A stretch of 38,597 nt of DNA from Theionarchaea archaeon. GTDB taxonomy: Archaea; Methanobacteriota_B; Thermococci; Methanofastidiosales; SZ-28-30. Location of the stretch: contig JACVGT010000016.1 of the NCBI GenBank assembly GCA_018992685.1, forward strand, positions 1 through 38,597. The letters are read 5' to 3'. Below the pieces are notes generated by a model. It was not told where the DNA came from, did no database searches, and saw only the letters and a program-made list of their open reading frames with translations. Both the position numbers and the translations under genes were made by a program. Of this stretch, positions 21,907 through 30,444 are shown piece after piece. Each line of letters opens with the position of its first letter. The stretch's first letter is position 1.

Positions 21907-22928
21907 CCCAATTCCTCCAGTATGGTATAACATTCCTGCGGGATATTCAGTTCCCTAATATCCCTCACAGTGAAGGTTAGTCCCGTGTACTCATTGTAGG
22001 TGACGTCCCCAGAAACCACGATCTCCTGACCCAGTAGGTGTTGATGTACATCATTTAAGTACTGTCTCTGGGCAGAACGGGCATCATGCCCTCTGTTCAT
22101 GTAATCCTTCACTTTGTAATATGCCTCTGACGTGACGGCAAGCATGTCTTCCGCCTTCCTATCAAAGAAACTTGCTCGGATAAATCCTGTGCAATCATCC
22201 AATCCTGCTTCAAAGATCATTACCCGCTTTCGATCCACCTTCTTGTTGCAGGACGGACAGAAGAACACATTATTCTTGAAAACGACTCTCTTGTAACACT
22301 CAGGACATGCCTCATAAAACCTGACATTGTACAACTTGGCAATGGTGGCCCTGATCTCACAAAACCTGTTCCCTTCTTCCAGCTCTGCTATCTCCTTTCT
22401 TTCTGCAGGCCTTTCTGCTAGCTTGGAGAGAGGAGGTATTTCTTCAATCCGGGGATCATCTTCTGGATTGACAATGATTTTTCCTCGTCCCACCTGAATC
22501 TGGACGCCTCTCCTGCCTTCTCTGGTGATGCCGTCCACAACCTTGAGTATGTCTCCTCTTTCTATCTGCTCGGTAAGCCTGACTTCATGATCCCACAGAG
22601 TGAGGGCAGTCTTGCCAGTCTTGTCAGCAATGATAACATTGGATACAGCTCCAAAGGATCCATCATTTCTCTGAAATTCTCTGGGTTCAGTATACCCCAG
22701 GACCCTTCCCAGAATATTCACGTTAGTCATGCCAGCAAGCAAATCTTCAATCCGCAGGTACTCCTGCTCTCTAATAATTCCCAGCTCACTAGCAATGATG
22801 GTCAGAGCCCCCTCATCCGTCAGGAGCCCTCCCACTTCTTCCAGTTTCTGTTCCATCTTATCCTGGATCTCATTGTCAGAAAGACCTTTTTTCCTTAGCT
22901 GTTCCCAGAGAACTTCCTTTTTGTCCAT
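21903..22928 (-). CDS. rpa41: Replication protein A large subunit, RPA41 type
   Basis: 341 residues. A helical N-terminus is followed by an OB-fold (about residues 65-155: NVNILGRVLGYTEPREFQR, SNVIIADKTGKTALTLWD). A zinc finger in the middle has spacing C-x2-C-x13-C-x2-C (ACPECYKRVVF to FFCPSCNKK, about residues 210-232). A second OB-like region follows (FIRASFFDRKAEDML, IVVSGDVTYNEYTGLTFTV). It is the main single-stranded DNA-binding subunit. ATG 22928 lies 26 nt from a TATA box, so the transcript is leaderless and carries all three subunits. Confidence 0.93.
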   Translation of the reverse strand: MDKKEVLWEQLRKKGLSDNEIQDKMEQKLEEVGGLLTDEGALTIIASELGIIREQEYLRIEDLLAGMTNVNILGRVLGYTEPREFQRNDGSFGAVSNVIIADKTGKTALTLWDHEVRLTEQIERGDILKVVDGITREGRRGVQIQVGRGKIIVNPEDDPRIEEIPPLSKLAERPAERKEIAELEEGNRFCEIRATIAKLYNVRFYEACPECYKRVVFKNNVFFCPSCNKKVDRKRVMIFEAGLDDCTGFIRASFFDRKAEDMLAVTSEAYYKVKDYMNRGHDARSAQRQYLNDVHQHLLGQEIVVSGDVTYNEYTGLTFTVRDIRELNIPQECYTILEELG

Positions 22929-22950
22929 ACATTGTTAAGATTAGATTTCC

Positions 22951-22958
22951 ATATAAAT
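22951..22958 (-). promoter_or_regulatory. TATA box of the RPA operon
   Basis: ATTTATAT on the minus strand, with its core centred about 26 nt from ATG 22928; it drives the three-gene operon. Confidence 0.6.
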
Positions 22959-22959
22959 T

Positions 22960-23409
22960 TTTGGTCTTATGAACCCAGGGAACCTCTCATGCAACGCAGA
23001 AGGGCGGAGACAAATCACGTTACCTCTGGAGTTTGGTTCCAGAACCCTAGGGCTGCAACCATGTGAATGTTAAATATAAGAGATATGGGAAAAGGAAGTG
23101 TTGAGGACTGAAAATAAATATATCCGTGGTACTTCCAGAATGCTGCGCTAGTAAACTCCAAAAGTCTAAGAGATAGAGTTCTACTACTCTCGCTTCCTCT
23201 TTCGTGCTGCCTACCTGGGCATGAGCATTCGGTTTTTCTTATTCTGTATGTTAGTGTACCTCAATGTGGTTCCACCTGAAGGAGATTGATCAGGATTAAC
23301 GAAGAGAGTGAGGAGAGGTTTGACATGTCCGATTTCAGATGAGAAGGAACTAACAAGGGAGAGACTGGTATGCAGAGACACGAACCTTCAAGCCATGGTT
23401 CCTCAAGGC
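22960..23409. other. 450-bp intergenic region with an orphan promoter
   Basis: No gene of normal length is open. A TATA-like TTAAATATAAG (23070-23080) points right. At its expected start lies a TTG (23101) opening a 17-codon frame that ends in TAG. This may be the promoter of a small RNA or of a very short peptide; no tRNA-like or C/D-box structure was recognised. Confidence 0.3.
23070..23080 (+). promoter_or_regulatory. Orphan TATA-like element
   Basis: TTAAATATAAG centred 26 nt before position 23101, in a stretch without any recognised gene downstream for 300 bp. Confidence 0.3.
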
Positions 23410-24054
23410 CTAATCCAGACGATACTCTTCCTTTTCCTGCAGGATGACAACCCGGGTTGAAGATCCGGCTTCAACCCTCTTCTTGAACTCTGTGGTATCC
23501 TTTCCCCACGTGTGCATGGGTATCGCAATTCCTGGATTGATCGCCAGCGCAGCTTCGGCACCCTCAACAACATCCATGGTATAGGTATCCCCTGTGGGAA
23601 GAAGGGCTACGTCCACTGTCCCGAGTTCCTTCATCTCTGGAATGAAATCTGTATCCCCGGCATGATAGATAGTTTTTCCTTCAACTGAAATGAGGTATCC
23701 AACCCCCATTCCCTTGGGATGATACGGAGTTCCTGGAGATCTGAATCGTTTGTAATTATAGGCCTGAACAGCCTTCACCGTTATTCCATTTATCGTCATG
23801 GATTCTCCTGGCTTCAGGGGAGTGATGTCCTTAATCTTTGATCTACATTCATCGGGAGCGATTATCACAGTACCGGAGTGCAGAACACGGCTGATTTTGG
23901 CGGGATCGCAGTGGTCAGTATGAGAATGGGTTATCACTATGATGTCTGCTTTCCCTACAGGATCACTGTATTCTTCAAGATCAGTGTAGATGATCTTGCC
24001 TCCTCCCTTTATCTGAAAGGCAGCATGTGCCAACAACATTATTGATACACTCAT
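23410..24054 (-). CDS. UPF0173-type metal-dependent hydrolase (metallo-beta-lactamase fold)
   Basis: 214 residues. LLAHAAFQIKGGGKIIYTDL begins the fold. The metal site is ITHSHTDHCDP (HxHxDH), followed by IYHAGDTDFIPEM (motif 4 Asp) and AIPMHTWGKD (last His). UPF0173 proteins are hydrolases of unknown substrate, common in archaea. The start is ATG 24054. A TATA box at 24086-24093 predicts a transcript beginning GTGTTCATA and then this ATG; GTG 24063 and ATG 24039 are alternatives. It is a single gene with no obvious operon partner. Confidence 0.85.
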   Translation of the reverse strand: MSVSIMLLAHAAFQIKGGGKIIYTDLEEYSDPVGKADIIVITHSHTDHCDPAKISRVLHSGTVIIAPDECRSKIKDITPLKPGESMTINGITVKAVQAYNYKRFRSPGTPYHPKGMGVGYLISVEGKTIYHAGDTDFIPEMKELGTVDVALLPTGDTYTMDVVEGAEAALAINPGIAIPMHTWGKDTTEFKKRVEAGSSTRVVILQEKEEYRLD

Positions 24055-24085
24055 TATGAACACCGTGCTTCTATTGGATTGCCAC

Positions 24086-24093
24086 TTTATCTA
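24086..24093 (-). promoter_or_regulatory. TATA box of the UPF0173 gene
   Basis: TAGATAAA on the minus strand, centred 26 nt from GTG 24063; the start codon follows 9 nt later. Confidence 0.5.
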
Positions 24094-24094
24094 G

Positions 24095-24304
24095 TTATCT
24101 GAGTAAGGGTATCCACTTACAGGTGAGGCAATGCGCCTGTACAATTCCTTCTTCTCCACAAGGTAGTGTATCCTCATTTATGAGGGAATATTTCAAAACC
24201 TTATGATTTATGACATTATTCATGAAATAATGAGGTATAGATTCTTCTATCTTCACTATACCACGAACTGCAAGAGGAGACAGTCGCATGTCCAAAATTA
24301 TCAT
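24095..24304 (-). CDS. Possible small protein of 69 residues
   Basis: An ATG frame of 69 codons (MIILDMRLSPLAVRGIVKI at the start) with a C-terminal CGEEGIVQAHCLTCKW that could hold a metal. AATTTAAG at 24330-24337 on the same strand lies 29 nt away (box centre), close to the usual promoter spacing. No family is recognised, and the frame could be fortuitous. Confidence 0.35.
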   Translation of the reverse strand: MIILDMRLSPLAVRGIVKIEESIPHYFMNNVINHKVLKYSLINEDTLPCGEEGIVQAHCLTCKWIPLLR

Positions 24305-24379
24305 ATGAATTCCATGAGGAAGGTCCTAACTTAAATTATTTCTCCAGTCAAAGCACTGTGTCAAAGGAGATGAGAAAAA

Positions 24380-24388
24380 TTTATATAT
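24380..24388 (+). promoter_or_regulatory. TATA box of the caspase-like protein gene
   Basis: TTTATATAT, predicting a transcript from about 24410. The roughly 30-nt leader contains a GGAGGTCAT Shine-Dalgarno sequence before ATG 24440. Confidence 0.6.
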
Positions 24389-24439
24389 ATGTTCCAACAG
24401 AATATGTACTAAGGGAATAGAACATGTGGAGGTCATAGT

Positions 24440-25954
24440 ATGAAAGAAATTGTCCTTGTCTGCTTCCTGCTTGCTGGGATGCTGCCTGCAGGTCAGCCTG
24501 ATGAGACTGTTGTTCTTCTGATTAATTCCATTGACAGAGGACTCAATTCAGACTTCATTGACTTCTTGGAAGGAAACTATGATGTAGCTCTGGTGGGTGC
24601 TTCCGAGTTCGAACAGTACAAGAAGAGCCCGTATATTGTAATTCTTGGAGGGAACAAAGCCCCTGAAGGTGTGGGAAACATTGTTGATACTATCCTGAGC
24701 GAGCAGGAAAAAAGTGAAATCAGCACAGAAAAGAGGATGCTCACCAAGCTGAACCTTTGGGGCGAAGAGCAAGTTGTAGTTCTTTTTGCAGGCCCAGATA
24801 GGGAGCAGACTCAGACTGCATGTCAGGAGGGCACAACTTGTTATTCCAGTCTCCTGAATGCTATAAAGAGACTCAAGGAAGAAGTGATCACTCCAGATCA
24901 GAAGATCATAGCCTTTTTGTGGCCAGAGCCTCTTTCGAGCAGCGACGAGATTGCACCCTATGCTCCTGCTCAGGAAGAATTCACAACGGTACCGCACCTG
25001 ATTCCTTATCCCCTCGAGGAGAGCTGCTGGTTCTTCTGGATCGATGATGATCCCTATGCCAAGTTTGCACATCCTGTACGGTTTATCTTCTTCTGGATTG
25101 AATCAGAAGATCTCACTGTGTATGACGAGGAGTGGTGGCCAGTTCTCAATGAGGCGTCCTTGTGGGCTGATGAAGAGGAATACTGGAATGCGGCCTACTG
25201 GGTTGTGAATGCAGGAATAGAAAGACCAACCCCTTCTGTCTTCTTGTACAGAGCTGGTGCCCCGCTCGACCAGGAAGAGGAATCCTCCGGGAAGGCTCTC
25301 GTGGTTAATGGATGGAAGGAAGGAGAACACTCCAAGGAGACCCTAGCAGAAGATGAAAAATCCATGACTGCAGCTTTTAGGGGGACGGGACTCTCTGTGG
25401 CGGGGGCCCGAACAGTCAGAGACATTGAGAAAACTCTCAGGACGTGGTCCAAGGAAATGGAACCCGACAGTACCGTGGTGACGTACATTACCGCCCACAG
25501 TAATAGAGGCTATGTTCTCATCGGCGGAGAGAAACTGACAGTGGCTGCATTTTCAAAGCTTCTGAGTGATTTTGAGGACGGAGTTCACATCTTTGTGATA
25601 GTAGATGCATGCTACGCGGGAACGTTTCTGGCAGATGAATTGAAAAAGGAAGCGGAGATCATCATAACATCAACAAGTTCCACCAAGCGCGCGTACAGGG
25701 ATTTTGATCCAAAGAATGACGTTAATCCCTTGGACAAAGGTTCAGAATTTACCAGTGGATTGTCCAAGAATTTCTATGTACTGCAGGAGATTTCAGTTGA
25801 TTCACCCCCGGACACCTACGGCCGCATTTTTGGCAAAGTTGAAGAAGTGATGACAGATATAGTAGAACTAGATGCTGCTGCCCAGAATGGTTTCTCAGAT
25901 CCCCAGCTATGGATAACGGAGGAAACAAAGGGTCCACCTGAAGTCTATACCTAG
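24440..25954 (+). CDS. Exported S-layer-like module fused to a caspase-like (clan CD) peptidase domain
   Basis: 504 residues. A signal peptide (KEIVLVCFLLAGMLPAG) is followed by an S-layer-type module with YIVILGGNKAPEGVGNIV and VVVLFAGPDREQTQTA (about residues 65-135). A central part is rich in Trp and acidic residues. The C-terminal domain from about residue 280 (GKALVVNGWKEGEHS) has the clan CD order: helix, then VVTYITAHSNRGYVLIGGE with His353, then IFVIVDACYAGTFLADEL with Cys391 (D-A-C-Y-x-G), and later IIITSTSSTKRAY. These match the caspase/legumain His-Cys dyad. It should be a cell-surface cysteine peptidase. No transmembrane anchor is seen at the C-terminus. The start has a strong ribosome-binding site, GGAGGTCAT. 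Confidence 0.78.
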   Translation: MKEIVLVCFLLAGMLPAGQPDETVVLLINSIDRGLNSDFIDFLEGNYDVALVGASEFEQYKKSPYIVILGGNKAPEGVGNIVDTILSEQEKSEISTEKRMLTKLNLWGEEQVVVLFAGPDREQTQTACQEGTTCYSSLLNAIKRLKEEVITPDQKIIAFLWPEPLSSSDEIAPYAPAQEEFTTVPHLIPYPLEESCWFFWIDDDPYAKFAHPVRFIFFWIESEDLTVYDEEWWPVLNEASLWADEEEYWNAAYWVVNAGIERPTPSVFLYRAGAPLDQEEESSGKALVVNGWKEGEHSKETLAEDEKSMTAAFRGTGLSVAGARTVRDIEKTLRTWSKEMEPDSTVVTYITAHSNRGYVLIGGEKLTVAAFSKLLSDFEDGVHIFVIVDACYAGTFLADELKKEAEIIITSTSSTKRAYRDFDPKNDVNPLDKGSEFTSGLSKNFYVLQEISVDSPPDTYGRIFGKVEEVMTDIVELDAAAQNGFSDPQLWITEETKGPPEVYT

Positions 25955-26051
25955 TCTTGTGCAAGCGATGTGTGTACAGCACGAGGAACGGGCGCGTCGC
26001 TGATAATGGAAGAGAGGTACCCAGTCCCGTGAGAGATGAGCATTCAAAACA

Positions 26052-26059
26052 GTTAAAAG
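26052..26059 (+). promoter_or_regulatory. TATA-like box of the small kinase gene
   Basis: The core TTAAAA (26053-26058) is centred 26 nt before GTG 26081, a leaderless GTG start. Confidence 0.45.
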
Positions 26060-26080
26060 AAATCACTTCCTGTCAACATT

Positions 26081-26755
26081 GTGGCTCCTGATATCTACAG
26101 CATACTCAATTATCCCCATAGAGAACGAAATGAGCTACTGGAACATGCGCTTGCTGATCTGGGGATCACCCTGCATCCCTTTGGCAGTAATGTCGTGTGG
26201 GGAGTGCCCATTCTGGGGAAAGGGTGGTCTTCCATTGTGGTCTATGGAATCCAAGAGCAGAGAGAGGTAGCAATTAAAATCCAGAGAAAAGACTCACATC
26301 GCCTTTCATTGGGCAGGGAGGCTCTTTTCTTGAGGATAGTGAATGATAAAGGAATTGGCCCCACCCTGTACCATGAAGGGAAGGACTTTCTAGTCTTGGA
26401 ATACATCAAAGGAGTACCCATAAGAGATGCATTAGTACAAGTGGAGCATCTTAGATCTTTTCTTGAACAGTGTTATACACTGGATCTCTTGAATGTCGAT
26501 CATGGGCAGATTCAGGGAGGGAAACATCTCGTTGTTGGTGAGAAGTGCTGGATTATAGATTTCGAGAAAGCGGGATTCAGAACTCCTCGCAATGTCAGTT
26601 CACTTGTTTCTGAAGTGTTCCTGAGAAAGACAGAGTGTGCATCTCGAATAAGATCTCAGGTTCCTATACCCCCTGAATCCCTCATTGAAATAATCCGGAA
26701 CTATAAGAAAACAAAGGACCTCACCTGGCTTCTAGATGCACTCCGCCTTACATGA
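26081..26755 (+). CDS. Predicted Ser/Thr-type protein kinase (COG2112-like)
   Basis: 224 residues, a minimal kinase. It has a glycine loop GKGWSSIVVYGI, VAIKIQRKDS with the ATP-binding Lys, LVLEYIKGVPI (hinge), LDLLNVDHGQIQGGKHLVV as the catalytic loop (NVDHGQ where HxD/HGD is usual) and WIIDFEKAGF (metal-binding Asp). This is the plan of small archaeal RIO/Bud32-like kinases of COG2112. Targets are unknown. The start is a leaderless GTG; no ATG of suitable position precedes the glycine loop. It follows the caspase-like gene by 126 bp but has its own promoter. Confidence 0.8.
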   Translation: MAPDIYSILNYPHRERNELLEHALADLGITLHPFGSNVVWGVPILGKGWSSIVVYGIQEQREVAIKIQRKDSHRLSLGREALFLRIVNDKGIGPTLYHEGKDFLVLEYIKGVPIRDALVQVEHLRSFLEQCYTLDLLNVDHGQIQGGKHLVVGEKCWIIDFEKAGFRTPRNVSSLVSEVFLRKTECASRIRSQVPIPPESLIEIIRNYKKTKDLTWLLDALRLT

Positions 26756-27003
26756 TCTCTGTCCAAGCACCAGGTTTCAACTCAACAAGCAGTAACCTGA
26801 GAGTACGATGGAAAATCCGGACAAGAACGATGCAACCAGCGTTTAGAAGTCCCTTTTGGTTAGGCTGCAATTCAGAATCATACTGTCTTTCGAGGTTTGT
26901 ATCAGTAATCTTCCGAAACATATTTATTGGAGGAATTTACTACAAATTATCTTTCAACAATGCAGACTGAAAGAAGGATAGTGTTCTATGTGTAGGTGAT
27001 GAG

Positions 27004-28689
27004 ATGAAAAAGATGATTGTCTCTGTGGTGACAATATTGTTTCTCTTGAGTGTGGTTCCCATTGCGCCCGGTAGAATTTCTATAAGGGTCTTGGTGGACG
27101 AATCAAGAGTATGTGGCTGGGATTCTATATATCAAGACATCCTGATTGAAAGAGGAGCCCCAAGCAACACGAACTGGGATTTCTCCTTCTCAAGCGAAGA
27201 GCCTTGGGCATTCAGCAATGGAGCAGAGGAAATTCGAAATGTAGCTTCGATACATGTCAAGAAATCCGGGACTCTCGATTACGCAGAACTGAGAGACTAC
27301 GATGTGTTGATTATTGCGTCCTTTGAAGAAAGCTATAGTTCTGCTGAAATGGACGCTGTCCGGCAATTCGTAGAGAATGGTGGGAGCCTTCTCATGCTTG
27401 CAGATGCAGATTTCCCTAATAATAGTGCGTCTCGCGCATTTGACGTTATATTTTCCTCGCAGACCGCAGTTATCGCTGACAAGGAGGGTGTATTGAAAAC
27501 GTTTCACTATGGAGACTTGGACTTTACATTGGAAAGAGCCCTCTTCTTCTATGTTGACAACGTGGAGGTCCATCCAGTCACAACAGGAGTTGACAGAATA
27601 GCCCTGGTGTACGGAGTTCCTATCATTCAATATGAATCAGGAACGGTGCTGGCAAGGACTGACAGCAGTTCATGGTTGGATACACTCGGCAGTCGAGAAG
27701 GTTCGAAACAACCAGAGGAAGAGGCGGGCCCCTTTGACGTCCTGCTGGCCATGGAAAATGTGGGAAAGGGAAGAGCACTCTTTATTGGAAGTTCAATATC
27801 ATTCTGGAATGCTGTCACACAGGACGAAAAACAGAACCTCAAGCTCCTTTCAAACGCAGTGACGTGGTTGGGTGAGCCAGGTGGACCATACAAGCAGTAC
27901 CAGACCACAAATGATGAGGCACAACATATTGTAGCTGAAGCGACGTCCTTGTATTACAGTCATGAATTCCTCGAGGCAGAGACACGATTCAGGGAAGCCC
28001 TTGCATTTTTCGAGGAATCCAATGAGATCTTTCCCAACGTTGATGCACGAGAGGGCATTGAGGATGTCAGATTGTGCTTAACAATGTGCGGCATTGGCAT
28101 GCAGGCTGAAGAGATCCACGCCAATGCAACACGTTTATTCACAGAACGGGAGTATGAGAAAGCCATTGAGGAATTTGAGAAGGCAAAATCACTCTACGAT
28201 GAGATTGAGTGCACAGCAAGAGCAGATGAGTGTGCCAAAAAGATAGATGAGAGTATTTCGTGGATTACGTTACGAAACAAAGCTGCCCAGGAACTTCAAC
28301 AAGCAGAAGAGGCTCTCAGTGTAGCACCGAGTACGTTTGATGCTGCAGGCTACGAACAGGCAAAACGGCTCTTCCTGCAGGCCAAAAGCTCATGGGAGGA
28401 ATACGATGATCCTGTCCAGGTGACAGCTTGCGAAGAGTATATTGAACAGTGTGAGACAGAACGTGGAAGAATAAGAAGCAGGGTTGTAATGGTGGAGGCT
28501 ACATCAGCCCTCGTGCTGGTAGTTCTCTCGGCAATGATTGCCTTCATTCATTGGCACAGGAAGAAGGTGAAGCAACCTGCCGAGCCCAATGCAAGAGACG
28601 CTCTTGCTATCGTTTCTGAGCGATACGTAAGAGGTGAAATCACCAAAGCAGAATATGAAGAAATGATGTCCACCCTAAAGAGAGAGTAG
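27004..28689 (+). CDS. Membrane protein: GATase-like ectodomain, helical repeats, SHOCT tail
   Basis: 561 residues. A signal peptide (KKMIVSVVTILFLLSVVPIAPG) precedes a GATase1-like/DUF4350-type domain (about residues 25-295). That domain includes YDVLIIASFEESYSSAEMDAVRQFVENGGSLLMLADAD and a closing GKGRALFIGSS. Residues about 300-490 are helical TPR-like units (YYSHEFLEAETRFREAL, LFTEREYEKAIEEFEKAKSLY). A transmembrane helix (SALVLVVLSAMIAFIHW) is followed by HRKK and a C-terminal SHOCT-type segment (ALAIVSERYVRGEITKAEYEEM). The ectodomain is thus outside and SHOCT inside. The role is unknown. ATG 27004 is preceded by AGGTGATGAG. Confidence 0.75.
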   Translation: MKKMIVSVVTILFLLSVVPIAPGRISIRVLVDESRVCGWDSIYQDILIERGAPSNTNWDFSFSSEEPWAFSNGAEEIRNVASIHVKKSGTLDYAELRDYDVLIIASFEESYSSAEMDAVRQFVENGGSLLMLADADFPNNSASRAFDVIFSSQTAVIADKEGVLKTFHYGDLDFTLERALFFYVDNVEVHPVTTGVDRIALVYGVPIIQYESGTVLARTDSSSWLDTLGSREGSKQPEEEAGPFDVLLAMENVGKGRALFIGSSISFWNAVTQDEKQNLKLLSNAVTWLGEPGGPYKQYQTTNDEAQHIVAEATSLYYSHEFLEAETRFREALAFFEESNEIFPNVDAREGIEDVRLCLTMCGIGMQAEEIHANATRLFTEREYEKAIEEFEKAKSLYDEIECTARADECAKKIDESISWITLRNKAAQELQQAEEALSVAPSTFDAAGYEQAKRLFLQAKSSWEEYDDPVQVTACEEYIEQCETERGRIRSRVVMVEATSALVLVVLSAMIAFIHWHRKKVKQPAEPNARDALAIVSERYVRGEITKAEYEEMMSTLKRE

Positions 28690-28699
28690 GGAGTTCAAT

Positions 28700-28726
28700 G
28701 TTCAACCAGTGAAACCTTGGTTGGAC
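28700..28726 (+). terminator. Hairpin between converging genes
   Basis: GTTCAACCA and TGGTTGGAC pair over 9 positions with one G-T, spaced by 9 bases, between the ends of the membrane protein and PflX-like genes. There is no following T run, so a role in termination or mRNA stability is only possible. Confidence 0.3.
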
Positions 28727-28809
28727 TTCAATGAGTATCTCAATCCTGGAATACTCTGCAATAAACCATGTCGAGCTGGTTTTTCACCCACTCCTTGACT
28801 TTTCCACCG

Positions 28810-29751
28810 TCATATGAGGCTGATATTGAGCTCTTGTGCTATCTCTAATGCTCTCTTTTTCTCATCGTAAGTCAGGTAGCGGTCGATTCTTGGATTCTCC
28901 ATGGCTCTGTACTCTGGACGATACTGGAACATGACATTTACTGCAGGCGATTCCAGGTTCTCAGAAATCCACTGCAGCACAGGGTGAGTGCAGCATTCCA
29001 GGTGCCCGGGTAGGACCAGGTGGCGGATAATCAGGTTGGCATGCTTTTCTCCCAAGAGGTGATTGCGACTCACAACCTGGAAGTAGTTATCAACACAAGA
29101 CAGCTCCCTGGCACACTGATCATTTCCATACTTAAAATCCGTGAGATACACGTCCACTATCCCGTCCAACAGGCGCATACTTTCCTCAGTCAAGTACATA
29201 TTCGAATTCCACACTACGGGGATATCAGCTTCACAGTCTCTCAGTACCCTCAACATGTAGTCAAGGTTGGGGGTGGGGTCTCCTCCTACAAAATTCATGT
29301 TTCGCAAGTGTCGGTATTCAATGAGCTTTGCCAGCTTTTTAGGTGGGATCCACGTGCCTGACTTGACCTGAGAAATATCCCAATTCTGGCAGTAGACACA
29401 GTGGAAATTGCACCCAGAGAAGAAAATCGTGTGTGAAGGAACAAGAACACTCTCTTCTCCATAGTGAGCAAATTCTGATGCAATCCGGGCCTCCTGTACG
29501 GTGCAGTTGCCCTGTCTTCCAGGTCTATCAACACTGCACCGCCTCTCACAGAACTCACAATGAGACAGTATGCGGGTGGCAATCTCTATCTTAACATCCA
29601 TGAGAGACACATCCCCGACATCTCTTCTGTCATGAGCCTCCCATAATCCTGTTTCACTCGCCTTGAGATCTGCCTTGATGTGGCTCCTCTTCGTTTCCAG
29701 ATAATGAGGGAGCGCTTTCTTATCCAGAATTGAATTGTAATGATCCACCAT
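28810..29751 (-). CDS. PflX-like radical SAM protein
   Basis: 313 residues of the COG1313/PflX type. An N-terminal cysteine set CEFCERRCSVDRPGRQGNC precedes the radical SAM motif IFFSGCNFHCVYCQNWDISQ (C-x3-C-x2-C). FVGGDPTPNLDYM, PVVWNSNMYL and VDVYLTDFKYGND follow in the family's usual order. PflX proteins resemble pyruvate formate-lyase activases, but no glycyl-radical enzyme lies in the window, and their true substrate is not established. ATG 29751 lies 25-26 nt from a TATA box (29773-29780); the TTG at 29754 is not needed. Confidence 0.85.
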   Translation of the reverse strand: MVDHYNSILDKKALPHYLETKRSHIKADLKASETGLWEAHDRRDVGDVSLMDVKIEIATRILSHCEFCERRCSVDRPGRQGNCTVQEARIASEFAHYGEESVLVPSHTIFFSGCNFHCVYCQNWDISQVKSGTWIPPKKLAKLIEYRHLRNMNFVGGDPTPNLDYMLRVLRDCEADIPVVWNSNMYLTEESMRLLDGIVDVYLTDFKYGNDQCARELSCVDNYFQVVSRNHLLGEKHANLIIRHLVLPGHLECCTHPVLQWISENLESPAVNVMFQYRPEYRAMENPRIDRYLTYDEKKRALEIAQELNISLI

Positions 29752-29772
29752 CAACTCTTCTTCTTCTGCACA

Positions 29773-29780
29773 TTTAATAA
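29773..29780 (-). promoter_or_regulatory. TATA box of the PflX-like gene
   Basis: TTATTAAA on the minus strand, centred about 26 nt from ATG 29751; a leaderless transcript is expected. Confidence 0.55.
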
Positions 29781-29918
29781 CCTTTTCTGGACCCTCACAT
29801 GTGACAGGATACCCTGAGCTGCCCAGGGCCTAGCAGTCAATAGTATCTTACCTGTAAGATTATCACTGATAAACAAAATGCAGAAAGGCAGGAGCTCTTG
29901 AACACCTTTCTGAGTTTC

Positions 29919-30152
29919 CTAGAATTGAACAACTATGGCTGTGGTTGTATCTATGACTCCATCTATGTAGTGAATTTTTTGGACGATTGTCTTGGTCAAC
30001 TGGCTAAGATCTTCTGCTTCTATCCGAGCTATCGCATCGTAAGGTCCTGTTACCACGTCCGCCTTGACAACTCCTTCCATCTGCTCGAGCTCTTCCAGAA
30101 CTTCCTTAACCTTGCCAATAGCTATTGTTATGAGGATATACGCTGATACCAT
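29919..30152 (-). CDS. Stand-alone Lrp/AsnC effector-binding domain protein
   Basis: 77 residues consisting only of the alpha-beta RAM (AsnC ligand-binding) domain: AYILITIAIGKVKEVLEELEQMEGVVKADVVTGPYDAIARIEAED, ending TTAIVVQF. No helix-turn-helix is present, so it cannot bind DNA alone. Such proteins may sense amino acids or regulate partner proteins. The transcript is predicted to begin GTGTAGAC and then the ATG. A second one of the same type is at 32682. Confidence 0.85.
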   Translation of the reverse strand: MVSAYILITIAIGKVKEVLEELEQMEGVVKADVVTGPYDAIARIEAEDLSQLTKTIVQKIHYIDGVIDTTTAIVVQF

Positions 30153-30182
30153 GTCTACACCAAACCTCCTTTTTTCTGTCCC

Positions 30183-30190
30183 TTTTTAAA
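30183..30190 (-). promoter_or_regulatory. TATA box of the first Lrp-type domain gene
   Basis: TTTAAAAA on the minus strand, centred 26 nt from GTG 30160; the ATG follows the 8-base leader GTGTAGAC. Confidence 0.55.
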
Positions 30191-30444
30191 TCTTTGCTTG
30201 GAACTCCTTGGTGTAGGTAAAGAACCCAGCACTAGAAGTGAAGAACGGCTCAGAGACAGGAATCATGAACGTAGTCCGGGACACAGTATCCATGTCGAAC
30301 TACAATTCAGATTTCTCAGAAAGTATCTGCCGAAAAGAATGATCTTCAGGATAATAACGTAATCCACGTCTGATTCTCTGCACTGTAAAATCGGATACGT
30401 GATAGAGGAGGCTTCTCATTTCTTGTGAAGCCAAAACGAAAAGA
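30191..30444. other. Intergenic, nothing recognised
   Basis: About 250 bp between two divergent promoters. A 25-codon ATG frame near 30264 is the only short frame noticed, and it has no promoter or family support. Confidence 0.4.

Noticed and set aside
26752-26970. 72-codon frame starting in ATGA at the end of the small kinase gene
   Set aside because: The overlap looks like coupling, but the frame contains the likely promoter region of the next gene and has no recognisable protein pattern.
30264-30341. 25-codon frame in the gap before the KaiC-like gene
   Set aside because: No promoter, ribosome-binding site or family feature supports it.
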